This document shows positions 32,911-41,581 of a DNA stretch of 51,294 nucleotides, piece by piece. Location of the stretch: NCBI GenBank assembly GCA_944323165.1, contig CALURK010000014.1, positions 1 through 51,294 of the forward strand, given 5' to 3'. The notes beneath the pieces are model-generated. The model saw only the letters and a list, made by a program, of their open reading frames with translations. It had not been told where the DNA came from and ran no database searches. Made by a program: the position numbers and the translations under genes. This stretch comes from Candidatus Gastranaerophilales bacterium (GTDB lineage Bacteria > Cyanobacteriota > Vampirovibrionia > Gastranaerophilales > Gastranaerophilaceae). The first letter of the stretch is position 1. Every line of letters starts with the position of its first letter.

Positions 32911-34584
32911 ATGTACAGTAGGAATTTAGAGTTTTTGGATAATGACCAGCTTAAGTCAAGGTTAGAAAATATAACAATAGAGGAGTCGAGTAAGGATATG
33001 TCTTATTGCATGACGCCTTCTAATGACTATTTGTTGATGAAAAATGATGTTCCTTTTGATGATATTAATAATCCTCGAGAGGCTGTAAAGCAAATGTTAA
33101 AGGCTTCTATAAAATATCCGATGGAAAAAAATGATATTATTATAACATTTGGTATCGGGCTGTGTTATTTACTGGATGAAATTTATAACACATATTCTTG
33201 TAAGATATTTATTTATGAGCCGGATATAAAAGTTTTGCATTTTGTATTACACAATGTTGATATATCGGAGCATTTAGCAAGCGGAAGGGTTTATATAACA
33301 GACAAGTTAGACGAGCTTATGCGCAAATTATCTGAAGTATATATAACTAAAGACAAAGTGGAAGTTGTATATTTGAAAAATTATGCTGTCGTAAAAAGTC
33401 AAGAATTACTTGCATTGACGCAGAAGGTTTTTGATACTTGCAGAAGTAAAATGGTTGATATAAATACTATAAAAAAATATTCAAAAACTTGGTTATTGAA
33501 TACTTTGAAAAATATAAATGCTGTGAATAGTTCGAATGCTTATAAATTATCTGATTTAAAAGATAAATTTAGCGGTCAAACAGCATTGATACTTGCTGCT
33601 GGACCTTCCTTAAATGAAAATATCGAAAAAATAAAAGCAAATAGAGATAAATTCGTTATATTTGCAGTGAATAAAGTATTACGAGTTTTAAATTCAAACA
33701 ATATAATACCCGATTTTGTGGTTTGTTTGGATTCAAACCGAATAGCTCAAACATTAGATGGACTGGAGGATTTTTGTTCAAAAATAAATTGTATTATGGA
33801 CATAAAATCAGACAGCGTTTTGTTTACTAAAAATTTTAAGCGCATATTCGTTTCTTTTTCTCAAAATGATATGGTGGTTAAGAAGCTTGCAGAGTATAAC
33901 GAAATAGTTTCTTATGAAAGTGGTGGATCTGCAACAACATTAGCCTTGGTTGCTGCTGTGAAATTAGGTTTCAGCAAAATTATTTTTGCCGGTTTAGATA
34001 TGGCTTTCAAAGGTGATGTTATGTATTCCACCGGAGAGGTTATGACAAAAGTTTCGGATTCACAAATTGTCGTATCTAATACCAAAAAGAATATTGTAAA
34101 GGTAAAATCAGTGACGGGGGAACTTGTTAATACAAGGGAGGATTACGCTGCTTTTATCCAACATTTTGAGGCTTTAATAAAAGATTTGGGATTTAAAGAA
34201 ATATATAATACTACGAGTTTTGGAGCGTACATAGAAGGTATGAAAAATGTGAAATTTGAAGATATACCTCTTCTATTCTCTTCTATGGGTACTCCTTTTA
34301 TTTTAGGTGAAGTTCAGAGATTCAAGTTTAAAACAGAAGAATGGGCAAGAGAGGAGTTACATTTAATAAATAATGTGATTTCCGTGCTATCGAAGGGTGT
34401 CTTTTCTCCGGCTCTAGTATCTTCAATTGTAAAAAGTCCGTTGATGTATCAATATATGCAAGCAGATATTTTAAAGGTTTTGCAAGCTAAAATGGAGTCG
34501 GATAACGCAGAAGAATTTATACAAAAGACAAAGCTTGCTATAAAGGATATTGTTGATAGTTTACAGAAAAACAGATTAATATAG
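32911..34584 (+). CDS. MAF/DUF115-family glycosyltransferase-like protein
   Basis: A 557-residue protein of the motility-associated-factor family (DUF115; fold related to MptE and sialyltransferases). The core near residues 225-400 has ALILAAGPSLNENIEKI, FVVCLDSNR, SGGSATTLALVAAVKLGF and IIFAGLDMAFKGD. In flagellated bacteria MAF proteins add nonulosonic acids to flagellin; homologs also occur without flagella. No flagellar gene is in this window, so the acceptor may be the exported proteins in the same operon. AAGGA precedes the ATG. Confidence 0.85.
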   Translation: MYSRNLEFLDNDQLKSRLENITIEESSKDMSYCMTPSNDYLLMKNDVPFDDINNPREAVKQMLKASIKYPMEKNDIIITFGIGLCYLLDEIYNTYSCKIFIYEPDIKVLHFVLHNVDISEHLASGRVYITDKLDELMRKLSEVYITKDKVEVVYLKNYAVVKSQELLALTQKVFDTCRSKMVDINTIKKYSKTWLLNTLKNINAVNSSNAYKLSDLKDKFSGQTALILAAGPSLNENIEKIKANRDKFVIFAVNKVLRVLNSNNIIPDFVVCLDSNRIAQTLDGLEDFCSKINCIMDIKSDSVLFTKNFKRIFVSFSQNDMVVKKLAEYNEIVSYESGGSATTLALVAAVKLGFSKIIFAGLDMAFKGDVMYSTGEVMTKVSDSQIVVSNTKKNIVKVKSVTGELVNTREDYAAFIQHFEALIKDLGFKEIYNTTSFGAYIEGMKNVKFEDIPLLFSSMGTPFILGEVQRFKFKTEEWAREELHLINNVISVLSKGVFSPALVSSIVKSPLMYQYMQADILKVLQAKMESDNAEEFIQKTKLAIKDIVDSLQKNRLI

Positions 34585-34591
34585 GTGTTGT

Positions 34592-35218
34592 ATGATAAAA
34601 AAGTTTGTTTTATTGGTAATTTGCTTTTTAATACAAATATCAGCAGCTCATGCGGCAGTTCAGATGAAAGTAATTGCAATAAATGAATTTAGAACAGATA
34701 AACCTTCTGATAGCTTGGATGTAAGAGTTGTAAACGAAACTTTGTTGGGTAAATATACTCTTGGTGTAAATTCAGTTCTTCATTGTAAAGTTTTGAAAGT
34801 AATCGATCCCAGACGTGGAAAAAGAAATGCTTCATTTTATGTGCAGCCGATTTACTATATAGAAAATGATCAAACAGTAAATATAGAGGATGAAATTTAC
34901 GGAAAATATTCAAAGTTTGTTTTATCCAAGGAAGAATTGAAGAACTTTCCGACATTCAAATTTATGAAGAGTGCGGCGTTAACAGTCGGTAATTATTTTA
35001 TAAAAGGAATTTCAATTGCATATTCCTTTGGCGAAGGTGTTGTTAAAAACGAACAAGATAATCGTTTGAAATCAGGTGTAGTAAATGCTTATGAAGAATC
35101 TCCGCTTTCTTATATAGGAGAAGGCGAACAGCTTGATATCAAAGTCGGTGATGATTTTTATTTGGTATTTAAAATGAAAGACGATGATGAAAACGTAGAT
35201 TCATCAACAGAAGAATAA
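34592..35218 (+). CDS. Exported protein of unknown function
   Basis: 208 residues: Sec signal (MIKKFVLLVICFLIQ to AAHA), then a probable beta-rich domain (VQMKVIAINEFRT, YTLGVNSVLHCKVLKVI) and an acidic tail (KDDDENVDSSTEE). No family recognised. It follows the MAF gene by 7 nt and closes the operon that starts at 31109; it is convergent with the TrmB-type gene (3 nt gap). Confidence 0.72.
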   Translation: MIKKFVLLVICFLIQISAAHAAVQMKVIAINEFRTDKPSDSLDVRVVNETLLGKYTLGVNSVLHCKVLKVIDPRRGKRNASFYVQPIYYIENDQTVNIEDEIYGKYSKFVLSKEELKNFPTFKFMKSAALTVGNYFIKGISIAYSFGEGVVKNEQDNRLKSGVVNAYEESPLSYIGEGEQLDIKVGDDFYLVFKMKDDDENVDSSTEE

Positions 35219-35221
35219 CTT

Positions 35222-36046
35222 CTAGTGAATCATATAAGTAGCGTTTGAACCGAGAACTTTGTCTTTTAAACGTTTAAAGCCTTTTCCGTAAATATATTTC
35301 ATCTGTTCAACCAGATTTTCTTCTACGTCGATTAAATACATGTCGTGTACAATAAATTCTTTTATGATGAAGACGATGCTTTGATTTTTTGTCCAAATAA
35401 TATTAGTATCGGAAATATCATTTTTTAAGGAAGAAATCTTTCCGATAATACCCTCTTTATCATCTGCGGCAATAATAATCATTCTTCCGCCAAGCGAAAG
35501 TTCTATATCTCTGGCAAAAGCGTGTTCAAAAATTAAGCCGAATCTGGAATTAAAATTGTCATAACCGACTATTCTAATTTCAACGTTTCTGTTATAAGCA
35601 TTCAATAATTCTTTTTCAAAAACTTTAAAGTCTTGCGACCAAACTTCCATGTAAATTTCGTGTTTTGCATTTTGTATAACTTCAATAATTTTATCTTGAA
35701 TATTTTGTTTTCCTGTAATTGTAATGATTGGTTCATTATAGTCATCTTTGACATCAGGAAGATGTTTATCAAGATAATTGATGGTAGAGTTAATTTTTTT
35801 TGCGAAACTTGCAGTAAGTTGCTTTGGTTTAATTGGAGTATATGTTACAGGTTTAGTGTTTGCAGAAACGACTATATTTTTTTCTTCTAAAGCTTTTAAT
35901 GTATCATACGTTCTTGATTGCGGGATATTAGCAAGTTTGGAAACCTCATATCCTGTAGCAGGATATTTCTTTAATAAAGCAATATAAACTTTTGCTTCAT
36001 AAGTATTAAATCCAATTTCTTTGAGTTTTTCTACTAAATCCGCCAT
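35222..36046 (-). CDS. TrmB-family transcription regulator
   Basis: A 274-residue protein with the TrmB winged helix at 1-75 (LKEIGFNTYEAKVYIALLKK, SKLANIPQSRTYDTLKALEE) and a C-terminal effector domain (about 105-250; HEIYMEVWSQDFKVFEKELL) like the PLD-fold sugar-binding domain of TrmB. Such regulators are common in archaea and less so in bacteria and usually respond to sugars. No target is evident; its neighbours are exported proteins. The start lies 6 nt after a TAAAAT box and has no Shine-Dalgarno. Confidence 0.88.
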   Translation of the reverse strand: MADLVEKLKEIGFNTYEAKVYIALLKKYPATGYEVSKLANIPQSRTYDTLKALEEKNIVVSANTKPVTYTPIKPKQLTASFAKKINSTINYLDKHLPDVKDDYNEPIITITGKQNIQDKIIEVIQNAKHEIYMEVWSQDFKVFEKELLNAYNRNVEIRIVGYDNFNSRFGLIFEHAFARDIELSLGGRMIIIAADDKEGIIGKISSLKNDISDTNIIWTKNQSIVFIIKEFIVHDMYLIDVEENLVEQMKYIYGKGFKRLKDKVLGSNATYMIH

Positions 36047-36052
36047 AGACTT

Positions 36053-36058
36053 ATTTTA
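36053..36058 (-). promoter_or_regulatory. -10 box of the TrmB-type gene (leaderless type)
   Basis: TAAAAT on the - strand, then AAGTCT and the ATG. The -35 region is weak. Confidence 0.5.
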
Positions 36059-36181
36059 TCAGATTTTATGGTTAAAATAAACAAGAAAATTATCTTAATA
36101 ATTCTTTACAAATTAAGCAATTTTGAAATAAAAATAAACTTTATATAGATGAAGGTTAATTTATATAGGTTAGGTAGAAAT

Positions 36182-37510
36182 ATGACACTTCCGATAAGTC
36201 AACTTGCAAATATGGAATTTCAGCTTTATGGTGGAACCTTGGGCGCAAATCAAAATTGCCCAAGTTATGTAAATGGCTATAGAGCAAGCAGTAGTAATCC
36301 ATACGGAAGTTATTATAATTTATATGGAAATAATCCATATTGGAACAATCAATCAGGCGGGTATTATAATAATGCGGGACAATATGTAAATAATTATCAA
36401 TATCCACAAGCTCAACAAATCCAGAGTGTGCCTTCAAACTCTCAGGCAAAAGCTTCCGTTTCGAAAGATATAGACACATTAGCAGATTACTATAAAGATG
36501 TTAATACTTATACTCAAAAATGGGGAGATTTAGGAACAAGTGCCTTGATGATAGGACTTATGGAGAATTCTCAAGTTCTAAAGCATCCTATCAATTCAAT
36601 AAGAGCAATAGGTGTAACAAATAAGATCTTTGATAAAGCAAATCCAGCAATTCAGGCGTTATGGAAGAAAAATCCGGAATTGATGCAAAAAGCTTATGGT
36701 CAGTTGCACGCTGTAAATAGAATGGCTCAGCCAAAGTTCTCTGTTGTACAAAAATGGTTCCAAAAACCTATAGATGATGCAACAAGAAAACAATTAGAAA
36801 AAATCATGTCTGATGCAATAAAATCAGGTGATGAGAAAGCAATTTTAAAAGCGACAGAAACATTAAAGGCATCAAGGGGAATGGATGGTTACCTGCCAAC
36901 TTTATGGAACAAAATAACAGGTGGAAAAAATTATACTCCTCTTGAAAGAATCGCAAATAAAACATCAGAAATAGAAAAAGCAGTAAATGCACCAAAAGCT
37001 TTAAAACCTGGTGTTACAGGGTTGTTAAAACAAGGTTTAAAAGAAGGTAAGACCTTTGCATTATTTGGAATGCTAATGGATTTACCAAAGATTATTTCAG
37101 CATACAAAAATGGTGGTGCAGATTCTGCGTTGACTCAATCTCTGCAAACCGGTGCAAAGGCTGTAGCAGATGGTATAGGTTGGACATTAGGTCGAGCAGC
37201 AGGTACAGCATTAGGAACAAAAGCAGGAGCTGCAATAGGAACAGCAATTTGTCCTGGTGTAGGAACGGCTGTAGGTGCTGCATTAGGATTTATCGGAGGT
37301 GCTGCAGGCTCAATCTTGGCAAGCAAGGTTATGAAAATATTTATTCCAACCGATGAAGCAACTAAACTGGAAGCTAATGCTCAAAAGAAAACGCCAGAAG
37401 GTCAAGCACAGTTGTTGTCTTTAGTATTACAAAAGGCTCAGGCCGGTGAAAAAGTTCCTGAGAAGGTTCTGGTTTCAGCTCAGAATGTAGCAAACGCAAT
37501 GAGTGCATAA
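36182..37510 (+). CDS. Asn/Tyr-rich protein with a C-terminal glycine zipper
   Basis: About 442 residues from MTLPISQLANMEF (a reading from 36149 adds 11). The N-terminal 80 residues are rich in Asn, Tyr, Gly and Gln, like a low-complexity secreted head. A helical middle follows, then a glycine-zipper region of about 60 residues near 345-400 (for example GRAAGTALGTKAGAAIG and GVGTAVGAALGFIGGAAG), which would insert in membranes as a helical hairpin or oligomer. No signal peptide. Glycine zippers occur in pore-forming and outer-membrane proteins. Function unknown. Confidence 0.68.
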   Translation: MTLPISQLANMEFQLYGGTLGANQNCPSYVNGYRASSSNPYGSYYNLYGNNPYWNNQSGGYYNNAGQYVNNYQYPQAQQIQSVPSNSQAKASVSKDIDTLADYYKDVNTYTQKWGDLGTSALMIGLMENSQVLKHPINSIRAIGVTNKIFDKANPAIQALWKKNPELMQKAYGQLHAVNRMAQPKFSVVQKWFQKPIDDATRKQLEKIMSDAIKSGDEKAILKATETLKASRGMDGYLPTLWNKITGGKNYTPLERIANKTSEIEKAVNAPKALKPGVTGLLKQGLKEGKTFALFGMLMDLPKIISAYKNGGADSALTQSLQTGAKAVADGIGWTLGRAAGTALGTKAGAAIGTAICPGVGTAVGAALGFIGGAAGSILASKVMKIFIPTDEATKLEANAQKKTPEGQAQLLSLVLQKAQAGEKVPEKVLVSAQNVANAMSA

Positions 37511-37536
37511 AAATAAATTTTGATATCCTAACCTAT

Positions 37537-37573
37537 ATCCCTTCTTCGTGATAAAATTACATCAAGAAGGGAT
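37537..37573 (+). promoter_or_regulatory. Hairpin covering the ilvD ribosome binding site
   Basis: A 10-bp perfect stem (ATCCCTTCTT / AAGAAGGGAT) with a 17-nt loop. The right arm holds the Shine-Dalgarno GAAGGG of ilvD, and the loop holds GATAAAAT, a -10-like box. It could be a terminator for the upstream gene, or it could hide the ilvD site in read-through transcripts. Confidence 0.55.
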
Positions 37574-37579
37574 TTTATT

Positions 37580-39205
37580 ATGCGAAGTGATAATATAAAA
37601 AAAGGAGTAGCAAGAACTCCTCACAGAAGTCTTTTAATGGCAACAGGTGTTTCTAAGAAGAATATGAATTCTCCATTTATAGGAATAGCAAGTTCATTTT
37701 CCGATTTAGTACCAGGTCACATTGGTATGAGGGATTTAGAAAGACAAATAGAAAAAGGTATCCATACTGCAGGCGGTCAAGCATTTATATTTGGAGTCCC
37801 TGCTGTTTGTGACGGAATTTCAATGGGGCATTCGGGAATGCAGTATTCATTGCCTTCCAGAGATTTGATAGCGGATTGTATAGAAACTGTTGCGAATGCT
37901 CATCAATTAGATGGCTTAGTTCTGCTCTCAAACTGCGATAAAATTACTCCCGGTATGTTAATAGCTGCAGCCAGAATAAATATTCCTTCTATTATAGTAA
38001 CTGCAGGTCCGATGTTGGATGGGGAAAGCAGATGTGAAAAACTTACTATGATAAAAGGAGCTTTTGAGGCTATAGGGAAGTACAGAAACGGAGAGATAAC
38101 CGAAGACAGGCTTTTAGAGTTGGAAGAAGCTTCTTGTCCTTCTGCGGGTGCTTGCCAAGGTTTGTATACTGCAAATACAATGGCTTGTTTAACTGAAGTT
38201 ATGGGTATGAGTTTACCTTATTGTGCGACATCAGCTGCAGTTTCTTCTCAAAAGAGAAGAATTGCTTTCGAAAGCGGTATGGAAATAGTGAAATGGGTAG
38301 AGGAAGATAAGAAGCCTCTTGATATAATTACAAAAGATACCCTTAGAAATGCGATAATTGCTGATTTATCAATGGGTGGTTCTACAAACTCTTTTCTACA
38401 CATTTTAGCAATAGCAAACGCAGCAGGAATAGATGTTACATTAAAAGATTTTGAAGAACTTTCATATAAAATACACCAATTTGTAAAGTTAGAGCCTTCT
38501 TCTAATATAACTATGACAGGTTTTCATAATGCAGGCGGAGTTCCTGCAGTTGTGGATGAGCTTATAAAAAGTGTTCCTGAATACAAAGCTAAAAGAGAAT
38601 ACGCCGGAGTTTATTCTGATAAATCTGTAATACATCCTTATTCAGAACCTTTTACAAAAAAGCCCGGACTTGGAATTTTATATGGAAATATTGCTCCAGA
38701 AGGTTCTGTTATCAAGATTTCTGCCGTGGATGAAAGTTGTTATGAATTTGTCGGAAGCGCAAAAACTTTTGATTCGGAAGAAGATGCTATGAAAGCTCTG
38801 GAGGATGATCTAATAAAAGAAGGAGATGTTATAGTAATCCGCTACGAAGGTCCAAAAGGAGGACCTGGCATGAGAGAAATGCTTGCACCAACTTCACTTC
38901 TTGTAGGAAAAGGCTTGGGAACAAAGGCTGCTTTGATTACAGATGGACGTTTTTCTGGCGGTACAAGAGGTATTTGTGTCGGTCACATTTGCCCTGAGGC
39001 TGCAAATGGCGGTGTTATTGCCCTTATTAAAGATGGGGATAAAATTAGGATTGATATTAATAAAAGAACTATCGACTTGTTAGTTTCAGAAGATGAACTT
39101 GAGAAACGTAAAAAAGATTTAAAACCATTTGTTTCTTCTGCAAAAGGTTACTTGGGTAAATATTCAAGAACTGTTCAGGATGCAAGTCACGGAGCTATAG
39201 TTTAG
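37580..39205 (+). CDS. ilvD: Dihydroxy-acid dehydratase
   Basis: A 541-residue IlvD/Edd-family Fe-S dehydratase for valine, leucine and isoleucine synthesis (dihydroxy-acid to 2-keto acid). Signatures: [16 protein letters not shown], the cluster region [10 protein letters not shown] and [17 protein letters not shown], and [10 protein letters not shown] near the C-terminus. The Cys set suits a [2Fe-2S] enzyme. GAAGGG lies 8 nt upstream of the ATG. No other ilv gene is in the window; the next gene follows after 9 nt. Confidence 0.97.
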   Translation: MRSDNIKKGVARTPHRSLLMATGVSKKNMNSPFIGIASSFSDLVPGHIGMRDLERQIEKGIHTAGGQAFIFGVPAVCDGISMGHSGMQYSLPSRDLIADCIETVANAHQLDGLVLLSNCDKITPGMLIAAARINIPSIIVTAGPMLDGESRCEKLTMIKGAFEAIGKYRNGEITEDRLLELEEASCPSAGACQGLYTANTMACLTEVMGMSLPYCATSAAVSSQKRRIAFESGMEIVKWVEEDKKPLDIITKDTLRNAIIADLSMGGSTNSFLHILAIANAAGIDVTLKDFEELSYKIHQFVKLEPSSNITMTGFHNAGGVPAVVDELIKSVPEYKAKREYAGVYSDKSVIHPYSEPFTKKPGLGILYGNIAPEGSVIKISAVDESCYEFVGSAKTFDSEEDAMKALEDDLIKEGDVIVIRYEGPKGGPGMREMLAPTSLLVGKGLGTKAALITDGRFSGGTRGICVGHICPEAANGGVIALIKDGDKIRIDINKRTIDLLVSEDELEKRKKDLKPFVSSAKGYLGKYSRTVQDASHGAIV

Positions 39206-39214
39206 GAGAAGTAA

Positions 39215-39718
39215 TTGGATAAAAAAACTTTAAGGCAATTAGCTAAAGAAAAAAGAAAAAATCTTTGTGTAAATTGTGATTTACTTGTAGAAAAGCTTGT
39301 ACAGACCGATGAATATAAATGTTCAAAAAACATAATGATTTTTTATCCTCTAAAAAATGAAGTTAATTTACTTTCTCTTCTGAAAGATAAAACAAAAACC
39401 TTTTATCTTCCAAAAGTATGCGGGCAAAATCTTTTGTGCTGCCCTTATAGTGAAGGTGATGAATTGTGTATTTCTGTCTGTAAAACACTTGAGCCCAAAA
39501 CAGAAAGTTGTGATAAGGACGTAATTGATTTGGTTGTTGTTCCGGCACTTTGTTGTGACAGAAAAAACTATAGACTTGGTTATGGTGGTGGTTATTATGA
39601 CAGATTTTTACAGGATTATAAGGGTAAAACAATAGTTTGTCTACCCAAAGAATTAATAGTAGAAACTGTTTATCCTGAGGACTACGACATTTCTGTAGAT
39701 AGAGTAATCACAGACTAA
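39215..39718 (+). CDS. 5-formyltetrahydrofolate cyclo-ligase
   Basis: A 167-residue MTHFS-family enzyme converting 5-formyl-THF to 5,10-methenyl-THF with ATP. MDKKTLRQLAKEKRKN is the typical N-terminus, and RLGYGGGYYDRFL is the hallmark C-terminal motif. The start is TTG, supported by AGGAG 6 nt upstream. It is 9 nt downstream of ilvD in an apparent operon; a folate link to branched-chain synthesis (via pantothenate) is possible but not shown. Confidence 0.93.
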   Translation: MDKKTLRQLAKEKRKNLCVNCDLLVEKLVQTDEYKCSKNIMIFYPLKNEVNLLSLLKDKTKTFYLPKVCGQNLLCCPYSEGDELCISVCKTLEPKTESCDKDVIDLVVVPALCCDRKNYRLGYGGGYYDRFLQDYKGKTIVCLPKELIVETVYPEDYDISVDRVITD

Positions 39719-39726
39719 TTAATAAA

Positions 39727-40059
39727 TTATTGGAAATTATAGCTGAAAGATCTCTGAATAGAAGCGTCAACCGCACCTTGAGCTGATTGCATTTCAGCGT
39801 CAACCATCTTAAGTCTGTTTTGATATTCTTGCATTTGTAAATCAAGCTTTTTCTCTAAAATAATGAGCTTATCTCTTCGAGCCTCTAATTGCTTAACCGC
39901 AGGATTTTCCGGATCCAAGTCGTTACCGAGAGCCATAATCTCATCCGAAGAAGCAACAAGTTCCATCTTCGCAGATGCAATCCATTGAATCTTAGTTTCC
40001 AGCGAAATTTTATACGCTGTAAGATACATCATTCTGAAACTGGAGGCAATTAATCCCAT
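39727..40059 (-). CDS. Short two-helix protein sharing both termini with the 41582 protein
   Basis: 110 residues, predicted almost entirely helical. The N-terminus (MGLIASSFRMMYLTAYK) matches the pattern MG-x2-AS-x3-R-x3-L-x-A-x-K seen in the 572-residue protein at 41582-43300, and the C-terminus (VDASIQRSFSYNF) matches its VKDNIEDSFKTF. It thus looks like the same family with the centre removed. No signal peptide. AAGGA precedes the ATG. It is the last gene of the - strand cluster, convergent with the cyclo-ligase gene. Confidence 0.72.
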   Translation of the reverse strand: MGLIASSFRMMYLTAYKISLETKIQWIASAKMELVASSDEIMALGNDLDPENPAVKQLEARRDKLIILEKKLDLQMQEYQNRLKMVDAEMQSAQGAVDASIQRSFSYNFQ

Positions 40060-40071
40060 AATACATTCCTT

Positions 40072-40341
40072 CTATCTTGTTTCGTTTAAATTCTTGCCTT
40101 TCAGGAATGTGTGTTCATTACTTTCCGCTATCAAACTTTCCATTTTATGAAGCTGATGCTTGTGGTAGTTTACCCTATACTTTGCCATCTTTAGCTTTTG
40201 CCTGATGGTTAGCATATCCTTAAGACTTGAAAGTAAACTTACGGTCAGCGCCTTAAATGGATTTTTCCGTTTAAAAAACGATCTGGTAAAATTCAAAAAG
40301 TTCACTAACCGTTTTATGTTTTCTTGTAGTTCTTCACGCAT
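40072..40341 (-). CDS. Small basic helical protein
   Basis: 89 residues from MREELQENIKRL, very rich in Lys, Leu and Arg, with no signal peptide. The ATG at 40341 fits an AGGAG site 9 nt upstream better than the one at 40347. It lies 12 nt upstream of the short two-helix protein gene, so the two are probably co-expressed. It could be a cytoplasmic chaperone for the neighbour, as small helical proteins often are in secretion clusters, but that is conjecture. Confidence 0.6.
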   Translation of the reverse strand: MREELQENIKRLVNFLNFTRSFFKRKNPFKALTVSLLSSLKDMLTIRQKLKMAKYRVNYHKHQLHKMESLIAESNEHTFLKGKNLNETR

Positions 40342-40700
40342 AAGCATTTACTCCTACACGTTCTAAGCCTACATGTATTATAAAACATGTGAACTTAAAT
40401 AATTGCCTGTTTAGAATATTGTTTGTTACATTTTTTAACATGTTATTTAGAACTAGTCCTATTGCCGGTGATACTGTTGAAGACAAACCTTTTTTTATAA
40501 TAATTTTCTTTTATAGTATTGTTTAACGGCATTTTTTTCAAAAACTTTAACTCTTTTCTGTTATAATACCTAATTTCGTTACAAAAATTTACACAGGAAG
40601 CAATGCTCTTAAAAAGAGCATTATTCAAAATAATATCCAGCATTATTCTAAAAAAAGTTCTTCCTCGCATTTTCTCTCTTCTATTTTATTATTTTAAATA
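40342..40700. other. Mostly non-coding stretch inside the helical-protein cluster
   Basis: It contains a - strand TATAAT box at about 40377-40382, a perfect 9-bp hairpin at 40602-40622 (AATGCTCTT / AAGAGCATT) and a + strand TATAAT at about 40562-40567. A 75-codon - strand frame (40443-40670) exists but has ordinary low-complexity composition and no homology signal, so I do not call it. Confidence 0.5.
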
Positions 40701-41558
40701 TTATAAGTCTTGAATATCTTTGCTAGCAGATTCAATATCGTCTTTCAACATTTTTCTAACAATGTCACCTTGTGTATCAAGCATTTTGCAAACAGTTTCA
40801 ATATTTGCAACTTTTTGAGAAAGTATAGTATCAGCATTAGAAATAACGTTGCTTGAAACCGTCTGATAAGCTGACAATGCAGCAGAGGTAGTACCTTGCA
40901 TTAAATTACCCATAACAACAGCCGGCAGACCGAATTCACCAAGATAAGGAGCTGCAGCAGTCATAATTCCGCCCCAACCTGATACGATACCGGCAAGTGG
41001 CATAAGAATATTTGCCGCACCAATTCCGTAACCGTTTGCAGTACCGATACCATAGGCAGCTGTACTTGCAATATCTGCTATACTACCAATACCTGAAGCA
41101 TATCCTGTTGTTGCTCCATCAGAAGAGCCAAATCCAGAAAGTAAATCTCCTATTCCTGAAGCTCCTCCTGTTGTGTAGCCGCTTTGTCTGTATCCAAAAT
41201 TAGCAGCATATCCGCTTGGAAATCCTGAATAATTTCCTAATGAATTAACACCAAAAGAGGAATAAGTTCCTGTCGTTCCGCCTGTTCCACCTGTATATTG
41301 TGTCCAGTAAGAAGTTCCTGGAATATTCATTGCTGTTGTGCCGCCAAGAGTTGTCATAAAAGCAGATGGAGCAAACAAGCTGGCAAGTTGGTATAAAAAT
41401 CCTCCTGCAGCTTCAAAACCTGTTCCAGAACTTCCTGAACCTGCTACCGTTAAATCACGCAACCTGTCGTATGTTTCGTACAGCATTACCTTTGCATCGG
41501 CTGATGCGGAGCTGTATTTGTTTGCTATTACTAAGTATCCATCGTTTTTGTATGACAT
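40701..41558 (-). CDS. Gly/Ser/Tyr-rich protein with helical ends
   Basis: 285 residues. Residues 1-40 (MSYKNDGYLVIANKYS, then a helix) and the last 60 (SNADTILSQKVANIETVCKM, then KDDIESASKDIQDL) are helical and charged. The centre is Gly-, Ser-, Thr- and Tyr-rich with hydrophobic Ala/Gly stretches. No signal peptide or family match. GAGG precedes the ATG. It lies 23 nt downstream of the 572-residue protein, so they are probably one operon. The design recalls secreted structural proteins or translocators, which is inference. Confidence 0.68.
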   Translation of the reverse strand: MSYKNDGYLVIANKYSSASADAKVMLYETYDRLRDLTVAGSGSSGTGFEAAGGFLYQLASLFAPSAFMTTLGGTTAMNIPGTSYWTQYTGGTGGTTGTYSSFGVNSLGNYSGFPSGYAANFGYRQSGYTTGGASGIGDLLSGFGSSDGATTGYASGIGSIADIASTAAYGIGTANGYGIGAANILMPLAGIVSGWGGIMTAAAPYLGEFGLPAVVMGNLMQGTTSAALSAYQTVSSNVISNADTILSQKVANIETVCKMLDTQGDIVRKMLKDDIESASKDIQDL

Positions 41559-41581
41559 ATAAACCTCTTTTATGCGGAATA

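Noticed and set aside
40443-40670. 75-codon - strand open frame in the gap of the helical-protein cluster
   Set aside because: A weak purine-rich site precedes it, but the frame is lysine/asparagine-rich background, contains a perfect hairpin and has no recognisable family; not enough support.
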